A stretch of DNA of 64,000 nucleotides. Source: Bog-473 sp963743785 (GTDB lineage: Bacteria > Actinomycetota > Acidimicrobiia > Acidimicrobiales > RAAP-2). The translations under genes were made by a program, and so were the position numbers. Location of the stretch: contig CAVURD010000008.1 of the NCBI GenBank assembly GCA_963743785.1, positions 83,955 through 147,954 on the forward strand, written 5' to 3'. A model generated the notes under the pieces. The model saw nothing but the letters and a program-made list of their open reading frames with translations, searched no databases and was not told where the DNA came from. Position 1 is the first letter of the stretch; each line of letters begins with the position of its first letter. Shown piece by piece: positions 42,754 to 51,193 of the stretch.

Positions 42754-43935
42754 GTGCCCAACTTGCGCACCATGGTGACCGAACTCGGCACGGGTTTGGG
42801 CATGCTCGGCGACACCGACGTCGACCTGGCCTTGCGCACCCGTTCGTCGGTGATGCGCAGTCTGTCGCCCGAAGATTGGGACGAGCTCGATACGGCGCGG
42901 GCGGGCGGCGCCTTCGACGCCGAGTTCCACGCCGCCTGGGAGAACGGGCGCGCTTTTCTGTCCGCCACCGAGGGCCTACGGGGTCGCCTCCCCGAAGTCA
43001 TCGAATGGAAGGGCGTCGTGCGCGCCACAGGCGACGAAGTCGCCCCGGTGGACCTGAGGATCGACCACGTCTATCTGGTCAGCTGCAAGTACCTCTCGAA
43101 TATCTTGTTCAACGCGTCACCCATGCACGTCTTCGACGACCTGCTGGTCGGCGGCCAGAGTCGACGGGGCCGAGGGTTGGGAGGCGATTGGTTCGCTGAA
43201 ACCGCTCCGGCGCAGTACCAGAAGCTGTACGACGTCGTGCGGGCTGCGGTGCAAGATCATGACGTGATGGGGGCGGGAATACCGGGCAGACCGGGCAACC
43301 CGGCGCGCCGGTTGATCGGTCGTGGCCGGGCGGCGCCCCCGCTGCCCGGATTCGGTCGGACCGAAGACGATGGGCCGGCCGCGGTTCCGGTGGACACCGG
43401 TCCCGCGCTGGCCGCTGTGGACGAGCTCCCGGCGCGGGCCGAGGATCTGACCCCGGCCCACCGGGCGGCCTTGGCCGCACGATTGAAAAGCGGGTGGCCC
43501 GCAGCGGCCAAGGAGGCGTACGGGGAGCTCTCCGATGCTGTGGCTTCGGCGTCGGTCACCCGATGGCGAGCGGCGTTGGCCCACCGTGCCGGAGCCGGCG
43601 CCTCCATGTTGTGGCGTCTGCTGCGGATGGGGAGTGCGCCGTATTTCGTGTTGGGCTCGAGTGCGACCCGCTCGTTGCGCCTGCGCGTGGCCACGCCTTG
43701 GGATTGGCGTCAACTCTTCGCGTTGGATCAGTTCGACCTTTTCGCCCAGGAAGGCGGCCAACCGCGGGTGGGCTGGTCGGCTCTCGTGCGAGAGCGGTCC
43801 AGCGGTCGGGTCCACGAGGTGACCGGACACGTCGAGATCCGTTGGAGCCACGGCCGGTTCAGCGGCCCCCCGGAAGCCAAGGGGTATCTCGATACGGCCC
43901 ATCACCTCGTCCCGGGATACTTCCAACTCCGGTGA
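42754..43935 (+). CDS. 393-aa protein of unknown function in the methyltransferase unit
   Basis: An N-terminal domain has EVIEWKGVVRATG (81-93), then PVDLRIDHVYLVSCKYLSN (99-117), which resembles the D...xK strand pattern of PD-(D/E)xK nucleases, with Ser/Cys where an acid usually stands. A Pro/Ala-rich linker (about 195-225) precedes a second domain. If a nuclease, it would make this a compact restriction-like system; that is inference from motif shape only. The stop overlaps the next GTG by 4 bases. Confidence 0.7.
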   Translation: MPNLRTMVTELGTGLGMLGDTDVDLALRTRSSVMRSLSPEDWDELDTARAGGAFDAEFHAAWENGRAFLSATEGLRGRLPEVIEWKGVVRATGDEVAPVDLRIDHVYLVSCKYLSNILFNASPMHVFDDLLVGGQSRRGRGLGGDWFAETAPAQYQKLYDVVRAAVQDHDVMGAGIPGRPGNPARRLIGRGRAAPPLPGFGRTEDDGPAAVPVDTGPALAAVDELPARAEDLTPAHRAALAARLKSGWPAAAKEAYGELSDAVASASVTRWRAALAHRAGAGASMLWRLLRMGSAPYFVLGSSATRSLRLRVATPWDWRQLFALDQFDLFAQEGGQPRVGWSALVRERSSGRVHEVTGHVEIRWSHGRFSGPPEAKGYLDTAHHLVPGYFQLR

Positions 43936-44522
43936 GCCGATTCGAACTCTCCACCTTCGAACCTCCCTTACGGGTGCCCCAGCTCCGGTCGGGCCCCATC
44001 GTGTTGCGGCCCTTTGTATTGACCGACCTCCCGTTGGTCCGCGAGTCGGCCGCGGATCCGTACATCCCCACCATCACGTCCGTGCCACCCGCCTACAGCG
44101 ACGACGAGGGTCGTGCCTTCATTGAGCGTCAGTTCGAACGAAGCGAGGGTGGACACGGCTTTCCCTTCGTCATCGCCGCGGCCGCAGATCCCGAACGCGG
44201 GATCGGGGCCCTGGGCCTGTGGCTGCGCGAGATCGAAAGCGGACGGGCCTCCATCGGCTACTGGTTGACTCCGTCGGCCCGCGGGGAGCGTCTCGCTGGA
44301 TGGGCGCTTCGGGGAGTGGTGGCCTTCGCCTTCGAGACCCTGGCCATTCCCCGCCTGCATCTCTTCGTCGAGCCCTGGAACGTGGCCTCCCAGCGCACGG
44401 CCGAGGCGGCCGGATTCGTGCGAGAAGCCCTGTTGCGCGGCTGGGAACGGATTGACGATAGCCAGCGCGATGCCTTCTCCTATGCACTCCTTCGCCAGGA
44501 ATGGTCGGCCGGAGCCTCGTGA
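43932..44522 (+). CDS. RimJ/RimL-type GNAT acetyltransferase
   Basis: 196 aa. The signature runs through IVLRPFVLTDLPLVRESA, ERGIGALGLWLREIESGRAS, IGYWLTPSARGERLAGWALR and ASQRTAEAAGFVREALLRGW. Proteins of this group acetylate protein or antibiotic amino groups. GTG start overlapping the upstream stop (GTGA). Confidence 0.9.
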   Translation: MSRFELSTFEPPLRVPQLRSGPIVLRPFVLTDLPLVRESAADPYIPTITSVPPAYSDDEGRAFIERQFERSEGGHGFPFVIAAAADPERGIGALGLWLREIESGRASIGYWLTPSARGERLAGWALRGVVAFAFETLAIPRLHLFVEPWNVASQRTAEAAGFVREALLRGWERIDDSQRDAFSYALLRQEWSAGAS

Positions 44523-44523
44523 C

Positions 44524-44877
44524 ATGACGGGCGCTGAGTCATGGCTTCTGAACACTTCGGGAGCCGGACCGGCCGCGGCGGCTGCGGCGGCCATCGCGCC
44601 ATTCCTCCACACGATGGGGCGACTCTACGCGGCGGGCACCGTGACCACGGTGACCACCAAGACCAGGGTGAGCGCCGTGACCACCAAGGCCGTCCAGCAT
44701 GGCCACAAGCAAGGCGGCGTCGCGGTCGTGTTGTCCGTCATCGGACTCGTCGCCATCATCTTGTTGATCGTCCTGCTCGGCTCGCTCTCGGCTCGACGGC
44801 GCACGCGCGACGCGCCACCGGGTCAACGCCTACGGGACAAGGGGCCGCGCCAAGGCGGCGGGGGGCTTTTCGGTTGA
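44524..44877 (+). CDS. Small single-pass membrane protein, hypothetical
   Basis: 117 aa. An Ala-rich start, Thr/Val repeats (TVTTVTTKTRV) and one membrane helix (VAVVLSVIGLVAIILLIVLLG) followed by a basic C-terminal tail. Not a recognised family. The stop overlaps the next TTG (TTGA). Confidence 0.65.
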   Translation: MTGAESWLLNTSGAGPAAAAAAAIAPFLHTMGRLYAAGTVTTVTTKTRVSAVTTKAVQHGHKQGGVAVVLSVIGLVAIILLIVLLGSLSARRRTRDAPPGQRLRDKGPRQGGGGLFG

Positions 44878-45590
44878 GCGAGCCCACACCCCAGGCCGAC
44901 ATCGGTTCGGATCGGTGGGCGGATCCGGCTGTCACCTACGACGCCGTGGCTGCCCGCTATGCCGGTCGCTTCCTCCATGAGCTGGACACCAAGCCGTTCG
45001 ACCGGGACCTCCTGACCCGATTCGCCACCGTGCTCACCGCCAATCGTCGTGCCCACGGCACAGGGGTGATCTGCGACCTGGGCTGCGGCCCGGGACACGT
45101 GGGCGCCTTCCTGGCCGAGCGGGGCGCCAGAGTGGTCGGCATCGACCACTCCCGCGGCATGGTCACACAGGCTCGTATCCACTGTCCGACGATGCCCGTG
45201 GGACAGGGCGACATGGCTGCGCTGGGCCTGCTCAATGGAGCGCTGGCCGGTATCGTCTGCTTCTACGCCCTCATCCACATCCCTCGGGCCCTGGTGCCCG
45301 GCGTGCTGAGCGAACTTCACCGCGTGCTCACGGTTGGAGGCGCCCTCCTGGTGGCTGTTCATGGAGGAGAGGGCTCCTTGCACGCCACGCAGATGCTGGA
45401 GCAACCAGCCAACCTCGACGCCACGCTCTTCTCTCTCTCCGAATTGACCGGGTTGCTGGAGGCCGCCGGATTCGTCGTCGTCGAGGCGCACGAGCGGGAT
45501 CCTTACGATCACGAGGTATCGACCAGACGCCTCTACCTGTGGGTGACCCGACCCGAGTCTGATCCAGTGGCCTCGCCTCTGCGAAACTGA
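44874..45590 (+). CDS. Class I SAM-dependent methyltransferase
   Basis: About 238 aa. Motif I is ICDLGCGPGHVGAFLAERG, with VVGIDHSRGMVTQAR and VGQGDMAAL and a methyltransferase-11-like fold. Substrate unknown. TTG at 44874 overlaps the upstream stop; the conserved start (TYDAVAARYAGRF) is not far downstream. Probably part of the same long plus-strand run. Confidence 0.85.
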   Translation: MSEPTPQADIGSDRWADPAVTYDAVAARYAGRFLHELDTKPFDRDLLTRFATVLTANRRAHGTGVICDLGCGPGHVGAFLAERGARVVGIDHSRGMVTQARIHCPTMPVGQGDMAALGLLNGALAGIVCFYALIHIPRALVPGVLSELHRVLTVGGALLVAVHGGEGSLHATQMLEQPANLDATLFSLSELTGLLEAAGFVVVEAHERDPYDHEVSTRRLYLWVTRPESDPVASPLRN

Positions 45591-45650
45591 CCCCATGTTC
45601 CGGCGCGCGACCACTCGGAGGACCCGCTGGCTGATCGGACCGACGACCTG

Positions 45651-45989
45651 ATGGCGGCCGCCTTCATCGACAACGATCGAGAGCGTATGGAGAAGTTGTC
45701 TGAGCATCTGACCCCCGACTTCGTCTACACCAGTCCCCACACCGTGGTGGAAGGCGCCGAAGGCCTCAGCGAAGCGTTTAGTTGCTTCCGCCAAGACGAA
45801 CAGCTACCCGCCACCTTGCGCTGCACCAGTGCAGTGGAGGTCCACCATGCCCATTTCCGCTACTCGTGGGAACGAGCGGAGGGAGACGAGATCGCCATGG
45901 AGGGATGGAGTCTCGGATGGATGAACGCCTCCGGACTGGTCTCCGGGATCGTCTCCCTTGACGGGCTCGTTCCTGAAGGGTCCTCGTGA
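45651..45989 (+). CDS. SnoaL/NTF2-like protein
   Basis: 112 aa. A small NTF2-like fold protein (FIDNDRERMEKLSEHLTPDFVYTSPH, FRYSWERAEGDEIAMEGWS) of the kind involved in isomerase or ligand-binding roles. Its stop overlaps the next start (GTGA). An upstream start is possible since no clear ribosome site precedes ATG 45651. Confidence 0.65.
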   Translation: MAAAFIDNDRERMEKLSEHLTPDFVYTSPHTVVEGAEGLSEAFSCFRQDEQLPATLRCTSAVEVHHAHFRYSWERAEGDEIAMEGWSLGWMNASGLVSGIVSLDGLVPEGSS

Positions 45990-46495
45990 GCGCACCGGGC
46001 GGCCGCGGACCTGGAGACGGTCTCGCCGCCGCGTCGCCGGCGCTGGGCGCCCTTGACGAGGTCCTCCACGCCGCGCTGGCCCTCGCCCGAACCGAACCCT
46101 CCGTCCACGCCATAGCCCTGGTCGGCTCGTGCGCCCGTGGCACACCGGGACCCGACTCGGACGTCGATCTGGTGATCCTCAGCGCCGAGCCTGATGACCT
46201 CTGCCGGAGAGACGACTGGTTCGGGCATTTTGGGTCGGTGACGTTGGTGGGGCAGCGACAGTTCGGAGATGTGACCGAACGTCGCCTGCGACGCGGTGAT
46301 GGCGTGGACATCGAGATCGGGCTGGCCCCCTTGAGCTGGGCCGAAACGGATCCGATGGACGCAGGAACCGCCCGGGTGGTGCGTGAGGGCTTCTCCATTG
46401 TGTTCGATCCCCGCGGCACCCTGGCCCGGTTGGAAGAAGTCGTTGAGCCGGTTGAGTCGGCTGGGTCGGCGACGGATGTGAGGGACAATAGGTGA
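45986..46495 (+). CDS. Nucleotidyltransferase-domain protein
   Basis: 169 aa. The minimal nucleotidyltransferase motif GSCARGTPGPDSDVDLVIL (GSxxRG...SDxDL) is clear, with a second Asp in DGVDIEIGL. No HEPN partner is visible nearby, so it does not look like a classical MNT/HEPN toxin-antitoxin pair. GTG start overlapping the SnoaL-like stop. Confidence 0.82.
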   Translation: MSAPGGRGPGDGLAAASPALGALDEVLHAALALARTEPSVHAIALVGSCARGTPGPDSDVDLVILSAEPDDLCRRDDWFGHFGSVTLVGQRQFGDVTERRLRRGDGVDIEIGLAPLSWAETDPMDAGTARVVREGFSIVFDPRGTLARLEEVVEPVESAGSATDVRDNR

Positions 46496-46519
46496 CCTCG
46501 AAATTGGGAGCGAACTCGC

Positions 46520-47347
46520 ATGCAGGTTGACGTCGAAGTGGTTGACCAGGTGGGAACCATCACGCTCAATCGCCCCGACGCACGCAATGCGCTCTCCGGC
46601 GAGGTGACGCAACTCTTGGACGATGCCATCGTGCGGTTGGACTCCGATCCGGGCGTGGGCGCCATGATTTTGACGGGTGCCGACCCAGCCTTTTGCGCCG
46701 GCTTCGACCTCCGGGCGCTCTCAACCGAATTACGATCGGTCCAGCAGCAACGACAGCAGGTCCCGGTGAAGCACCTCGGCATGATGCCGGTGCACCAGAC
46801 TCCGATCATCGGGGCCATCAATGGTGCGGCCGTGACCGGCGGATTGGAACTGGCTATGGGCTGCGACTTCCTGATTGCCTCGGACCGAGCTCGCTTCGCC
46901 GATACCCACGCCCGGGTCGGGGCCATGCCCGGTGGCGGAATGACCATCCGTCTCCCCCAGCTCATCGGCATCGATCGAGCCCGGCGAATGACCTTCACCG
47001 GCGACTTCATTGACGCGCACACGGCGTACGAGTGGGGCCTGGTGGTCGAGGTGGTGCCCCACGCCATCCTGCTGGACCGCGCCCGGGAAGTCGCCTCGAC
47101 CATCGCCTCGATCCCGGCCGAGCACGTACGGGAGGTCAGGCGCATGTACGCGGAGATCGGGGATCTGGTCGGCACCGAGGCTTGGAGCACCGAATCACGC
47201 GAATCGCGGGAGTGGATGGCCCAACGCTTCGACCAGAACCGGCTGGCGGCCGAGCGAGCCGCCATCATCGCCCGTGGGCGGTCCCAGGGCGCCCACGGTC
47301 CGAGCGCGGCTACGGACAGTGGTACGGGCGCGGTCGATCCGACGTGA
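46520..47347 (+). CDS. Enoyl-CoA hydratase/isomerase family
   Basis: 275 aa. The crotonase fold has LNRPDARNALS, the oxyanion-hole segment GADPAFCAGFDLRAL and the second hole ATV-type GAINGAAVTGGLELAMGCDFLIAS. It hydrates or isomerises acyl-CoA intermediates. A ribosome site is not strong. Its stop overlaps the next GTG, so the LLM enzyme is coupled. Confidence 0.93.
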   Translation: MQVDVEVVDQVGTITLNRPDARNALSGEVTQLLDDAIVRLDSDPGVGAMILTGADPAFCAGFDLRALSTELRSVQQQRQQVPVKHLGMMPVHQTPIIGAINGAAVTGGLELAMGCDFLIASDRARFADTHARVGAMPGGGMTIRLPQLIGIDRARRMTFTGDFIDAHTAYEWGLVVEVVPHAILLDRAREVASTIASIPAEHVREVRRMYAEIGDLVGTEAWSTESRESREWMAQRFDQNRLAAERAAIIARGRSQGAHGPSAATDSGTGAVDPT

Positions 47348-48378
47348 GGGTGTACGCCGGCATGGACCCTCGCCTGAGCCTGCCCGAGGTCATCGCCCAC
47401 GCGAAGCGGGTCGAAGCACTCGGCTACGACGGGCTCCATGTCGCCGAGACGATCCACGACGCCCTGGCGCTCGCCCTGCTGGCCATCGAACATACCGAGC
47501 ACCTCTTGGTGCGCACCAGTGTGGCGCTGGCTTTCACTCGCAGTCCCACGTTGACGGCCTATGCCGCCTGGGACCTCTCCAAGTTGAGCGGTGGTCGCTT
47601 CGAACTCGGTCTGGGTACGCAAATTCGCCAGAACATCGAGGATCGCTACGCCATGTCATTCAGCCAAGATCCTCTCGGCCAACTCCGTGACTATGTCGGT
47701 GCCGTCCGGGCCGTCTTCACCAGCTTCGCTTCCGGCTCGCCCCCCCACTACGAGAGTGCCCACTACCGCATCACGCGGCTGCAGCCCTATTTCAATCCCG
47801 GTCCCGACCAGTCCACCGTCCCACCGGCGATCTATCTTGGGGGCGTACAACGCAAGGCTTGCGCGTTGGCCGGGGAGATCGCCGACGGGTTCATCACCCA
47901 CCCCACTAATTCCAATCCCCGTTACCTGCGGTCCACCTGCCTCCCCGGACTCGACGACGGTGCGGCACGGGCTGATCGCTCCCTCACCTCGGAATCCTTC
48001 GAACTGGTCGTTGGCACCCAAATCATCACCGGATCTTCGTCCGACGCCCTGGCACGAGAACGCGAGCGACAGCGGCGACTCCTGGCGTTCTTGTACTCAA
48101 CCCCCGCCTACCGGCCCACGCTCGAGCTCTACGGATGGGCCGATCTCGGGCCCAAACTTCGCGCCCTGATCCGCAGCGAGCGCTGGGACGAGCTGGCGAC
48201 CATCCTGTCCGATGACGTGCTCGACACCCTGGTGCCGAGCGGGACCTTCGATGAGTTGCCCGATCTCCTGATCGGGCGCTTCGCCCCGCTGGGCCGGGGC
48301 ATCGTGGCCTCTCCCCCGTCCGATGCCTCCGACGACGGCGCGTTTCGAGAAGTGATCCGAGCGTTGCAAGCGGCGTGA
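47344..48378 (+). CDS. LLM-class F420-dependent oxidoreductase (TIGR03617-like)
   Basis: 344 aa. Features are the N-terminal VYAGMDPRLSLPEVIAHAKR, LGYDGLHVAETIHDAL, FTRSPTLTAYAAWDLSKLSG and YLGGVQRKACALAGEIADGF. It fits the larger TIGR03617 F420 branch. GTG start overlapping the enoyl-CoA hydratase stop (GTGA), suggesting a shared oxidation pathway. Confidence 0.9.
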   Translation: MRVYAGMDPRLSLPEVIAHAKRVEALGYDGLHVAETIHDALALALLAIEHTEHLLVRTSVALAFTRSPTLTAYAAWDLSKLSGGRFELGLGTQIRQNIEDRYAMSFSQDPLGQLRDYVGAVRAVFTSFASGSPPHYESAHYRITRLQPYFNPGPDQSTVPPAIYLGGVQRKACALAGEIADGFITHPTNSNPRYLRSTCLPGLDDGAARADRSLTSESFELVVGTQIITGSSSDALARERERQRRLLAFLYSTPAYRPTLELYGWADLGPKLRALIRSERWDELATILSDDVLDTLVPSGTFDELPDLLIGRFAPLGRGIVASPPSDASDDGAFREVIRALQAA

Positions 48379-48379
48379 C

Positions 48380-49255
48380 TCAGCCGGGCATGGGAAAGAT
48401 CAGCTCACCGGGGGCCATGGCGTCGACGGCCGCCTGTCGCTGCTCGTCCGACAGCGCGGCATAGCCCTCCGCCGCGTCCAAGACCGCGGGCAGCATCCCG
48501 ATGTCGCCGGGAGTGCAGAAGCCGTGGACGCCCGGAGTCGACAGCGCGAAGCGGACGCCGCGCTCGATGTCGTCGGGTGTCCGCGCCGGCTCATACCACG
48601 AGGTGGCCCAGCGCTCGCTGTCCCCCATCGATCGGCCGTCATTCCAGGGCCGGTGTGCGACCGCCTTGATGGCCATGACCCCCATGTCCCGTTGCCGGCA
48701 GACCCCCAGGAGCTCCTCGGCCGACTCCCGGTACTCCGGTCGTCCCCACATGGCGGGATACACCGGGAACATGACGGTATCGAGGTCGAAACGTCGGAGG
48801 GCCTCGAGAAAGACCGCAGGCACGGCCAGATCGTGACCGGTGATACCGGCAAATCGCGTGTGGCCCTGGTCACGCAGCCGCAGTATTCGCTCGAGCGCCG
48901 CCGAGCGGCGGTCCAGCTCTTCGAGCGTCGTCACGGCGTGGGCCTGGTAGAGGTCCATCACGTCGGCGCCCAGCAGGCGGCGGGTGTTGTCGAACTGGTC
49001 TTGGACCCCGTCGGGATTGGCCCGCAACGTCTTGCCGGCTACGAAGACTTCCTGACGCCGCGGGGCCAGGTGGGGGCCGACCACCGCCTCGGCCGCCCCG
49101 TACTGCGGGGCGATGTCGAGGTGGTTGACGCCCCGATCAAGTGCTTCGCGTAGCCAGACGCCCGCCTGCTCGGGCGTGGCCGCCCAACAGGCGGCGCCTC
49201 CGAGAATGGCGACGCTGCTCTCGTGACCCGTTCGACCCAGGCGACGACGCTCCAC
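48380..49255 (-). CDS. Aldo/keto reductase
   Basis: 291 aa. LGRTGHESSVAILGGAACW, Asp in RGVNHLDIAPQYGAAE, KTLR in FVAGKTLRANPDG, and FALSTPGVHGFCTPGDIG show an AKR of the YhdN type. It has a family-typical length and is convergent with the LLM gene. Confidence 0.9.
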   Translation of the reverse strand: MERRRLGRTGHESSVAILGGAACWAATPEQAGVWLREALDRGVNHLDIAPQYGAAEAVVGPHLAPRRQEVFVAGKTLRANPDGVQDQFDNTRRLLGADVMDLYQAHAVTTLEELDRRSAALERILRLRDQGHTRFAGITGHDLAVPAVFLEALRRFDLDTVMFPVYPAMWGRPEYRESAEELLGVCRQRDMGVMAIKAVAHRPWNDGRSMGDSERWATSWYEPARTPDDIERGVRFALSTPGVHGFCTPGDIGMLPAVLDAAEGYAALSDEQRQAAVDAMAPGELIFPMPG

Positions 49256-49264
49256 GGCTCCCCC

Positions 49265-50050
49265 CTAGGACGACGTCTCGGGCTTGAGCGCCAGGACGTT
49301 GAACATGGCGCCCACCGGGTCGGCCAAGGTGGCGAAGCGGCCCGGTTCGATGTCCATGGGCGCCATGATCACGGTGCCCCCGAGTTTCTGCGCCTGCGAC
49401 ACGGTGGCGTCGGTATCGGCCACGGTGAAGTAGACGCCCCAGAAGTTGGGCATCTCAGCCGGCATTTCTGGCATCTTGAGCATCATGCCGCCGATGGACT
49501 TCCCACCGAGCTTCCATTCGGTGTAGGCCGGTGGACCACCCTCGGGTCCGCCCTGTGACTCCGCGTCCCACCCGAAGACGGCTCGGTAGAACGCCTTGGC
49601 GCTCTCGAGGTCCGTGGTGATGAGTTCGCTCCAACCGTAGGTGCCGGGCTCGTTGACCAACTGGGCACCCGTGTGTTGATTGGGCTGCCACAACCCGATC
49701 ACGGCGCCGGTCGGGTCGGCGAAGATGGCCATCCGTCCCGCCTCCATCACGTCCATCGCCGGCATCAGCACCATGCCGCCGTTGGCTTCGATCTTCGCAA
49801 TTGTCTCGTCGACACTGTCGACGTTGACGTAGGTCACCCAGCTGGGCGGGGCCGCCGGGTTCATCTGAGGACCGAGGCCGGCCACCGTCTTACCCCGCAG
49901 CGTGCAGACCGAGTATCCCCCGGCCTCGGGAGGGCCCTCGGGGCAGTCCCACCCGAGCAGGCCTGCGTAGAAATCCCGGGCCTTGGCCGGTTCGGGGCTG
50001 CCCATATCCACCCACGAAGGGACCCCGTTCTCGTAACGCTCGATTTCCAC
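49265..50050 (-). CDS. Two-domain VOC-family protein
   Basis: 261 aa with two VOC modules. The first starts with VPSWVDMGSPEPAKARDFYA and the second with GWSELITTDLESAKAFYRA; both end with metal-side Glu-type strands. Similar double VOC proteins are abundant in actinobacteria and are mostly uncharacterised (hydroxylase or glyoxalase-like). Confidence 0.9.
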   Translation of the reverse strand: MEIERYENGVPSWVDMGSPEPAKARDFYAGLLGWDCPEGPPEAGGYSVCTLRGKTVAGLGPQMNPAAPPSWVTYVNVDSVDETIAKIEANGGMVLMPAMDVMEAGRMAIFADPTGAVIGLWQPNQHTGAQLVNEPGTYGWSELITTDLESAKAFYRAVFGWDAESQGGPEGGPPAYTEWKLGGKSIGGMMLKMPEMPAEMPNFWGVYFTVADTDATVSQAQKLGGTVIMAPMDIEPGRFATLADPVGAMFNVLALKPETSS

Positions 50051-50169
50051 CGTGGCGACCCTCCTCGTGCGTGTTTTCCGACTGATTGGACGGTACTTGA
50101 TCTGCAGTGCGCTCGCACCCGGGCTGCGGATGCCAAGATGAAAGCAATGACTCGAGTTGCAGGTTTCCC

Positions 50170-50631
50170 GTGAGCCCCAACCCGGTCACGGCGCGGATGG
50201 AGCTGCTGGCGCAGCAGGTGGCCGAACGGGTGGTTGCACTCGTCCTCGACGCCATCGACATCGACGCGCTGCTCGATCGCGTTGATGTCGAGAAGCTCAT
50301 TGATCGCGTCGACGTCGAAAAGGTCGTTGAGCGGGTTGACGTGGAGCGGATCATTGAACGAGTTGACGTCCAGAAGATCATTGAGCGGGTGGACGTCAAC
50401 GCCATCATCGGTGAGCTGGATATTGACGCACTGGTCGAACAGACCGAACTGGGGGCGATCATTGCCCATTCCACCACCGGCATTCTCTCCGAGGTCCTCG
50501 ACGTCATTCGCGCCCAGGGGGTGGGACTGGACGACTTCTGCCTCCGCTGGGCCAATCGGTTGGTCGGCCGGAACGTCACCGACTGGCCCAAGGGACCGCC
50601 GCTCCTGGTCGAGCAGGAAGCTCCGTCGTGA
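50170..50631 (+). CDS. Nine-residue-repeat protein preceding an RDD membrane protein
   Basis: About 153 aa. The middle is a regular nine-residue repeat: RVDVEKLID, RVDVEKVVE, RVDVERIIE, RVDVQKIIE and RVDVNAIIG, with weaker copies on both sides. The repeats should form an amphipathic coil or solenoid. No membrane helix. The stop overlaps the RDD gene (GTGA), as seen in some mycobacterial RDD operons. Function unknown; a membrane-associated scaffold is one possibility. Confidence 0.8.
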   Translation: MSPNPVTARMELLAQQVAERVVALVLDAIDIDALLDRVDVEKLIDRVDVEKVVERVDVERIIERVDVQKIIERVDVNAIIGELDIDALVEQTELGAIIAHSTTGILSEVLDVIRAQGVGLDDFCLRWANRLVGRNVTDWPKGPPLLVEQEAPS

Positions 50632-51167
50632 CAACGGTTCCCGCCGCGCCGCCGTCAAAGATGACGATCGGACGTCAAGGCAATTACGCCGGGGCAATCA
50701 GCCGGCTGGCTGCTTTCGCGGCCGACGTCGGCATATCGTGGGGTCTCTTCACCGCGGCGGTGGCGCTCTTGTCCGTGGCCACCCAACTCTTCGGGGGGAC
50801 GACTGTTTCCCTGACCCACCATCAGATTCTCGCCATCATCGCGGTGGCGATCTGGGAATTCCTCTACTTCTCCTACTCCTGGGCGGTCAGCGGCAAGACG
50901 GTCGGCATGGCCCTCCTGGGCCTGCAGGTGGTCACGGCCGAGGGAGGCCGGATGACGGCACGCCAAGCCGCCCTCCGCACCTTGGGCCTCGTCCTGTGCT
51001 TCCTCACCTTGGGCATCGGTTTCTTGGGCATTCTCTTCCAACGGAATCGGCGGGGCTTACAGGATTTCGTCGCTGGAACCTCCGTCGTCTATTCCTGGGA
51101 TGCCCGAGCGGCCCGGCTGCGTTTCATGTCTCACACTGAATTCTCGAAACAACGAGAAGCCAAATAA
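50628..51167 (+). CDS. RDD-family membrane protein
   Basis: 179 aa with about four membrane helices. The RDD-like start (RLAAFAADVGISWGLF), GKTVGMALLGLQVV and LQDFVAGTSVVYS match the RDD fold. The family is associated with transport or envelope functions. It is translationally coupled to the repeat protein. Confidence 0.88.
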   Translation: MTTVPAAPPSKMTIGRQGNYAGAISRLAAFAADVGISWGLFTAAVALLSVATQLFGGTTVSLTHHQILAIIAVAIWEFLYFSYSWAVSGKTVGMALLGLQVVTAEGGRMTARQAALRTLGLVLCFLTLGIGFLGILFQRNRRGLQDFVAGTSVVYSWDARAARLRFMSHTEFSKQREAK

Positions 51168-51193
51168 CAATCGCCGGTCCAGCTCTGTCTACG

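Noticed and set aside
45986..46495. An MNT/HEPN toxin-antitoxin pair
   Set aside because: Only the nucleotidyltransferase half is present; the adjacent genes are SnoaL-like and crotonase, not HEPN.
45778..47622. A long minus-strand open frame opposite the nucleotidyltransferase and enoyl-CoA hydratase
   Set aside because: Its residues are Arg/Ser-rich low complexity without motifs; the plus-strand genes have clear catalytic signatures.
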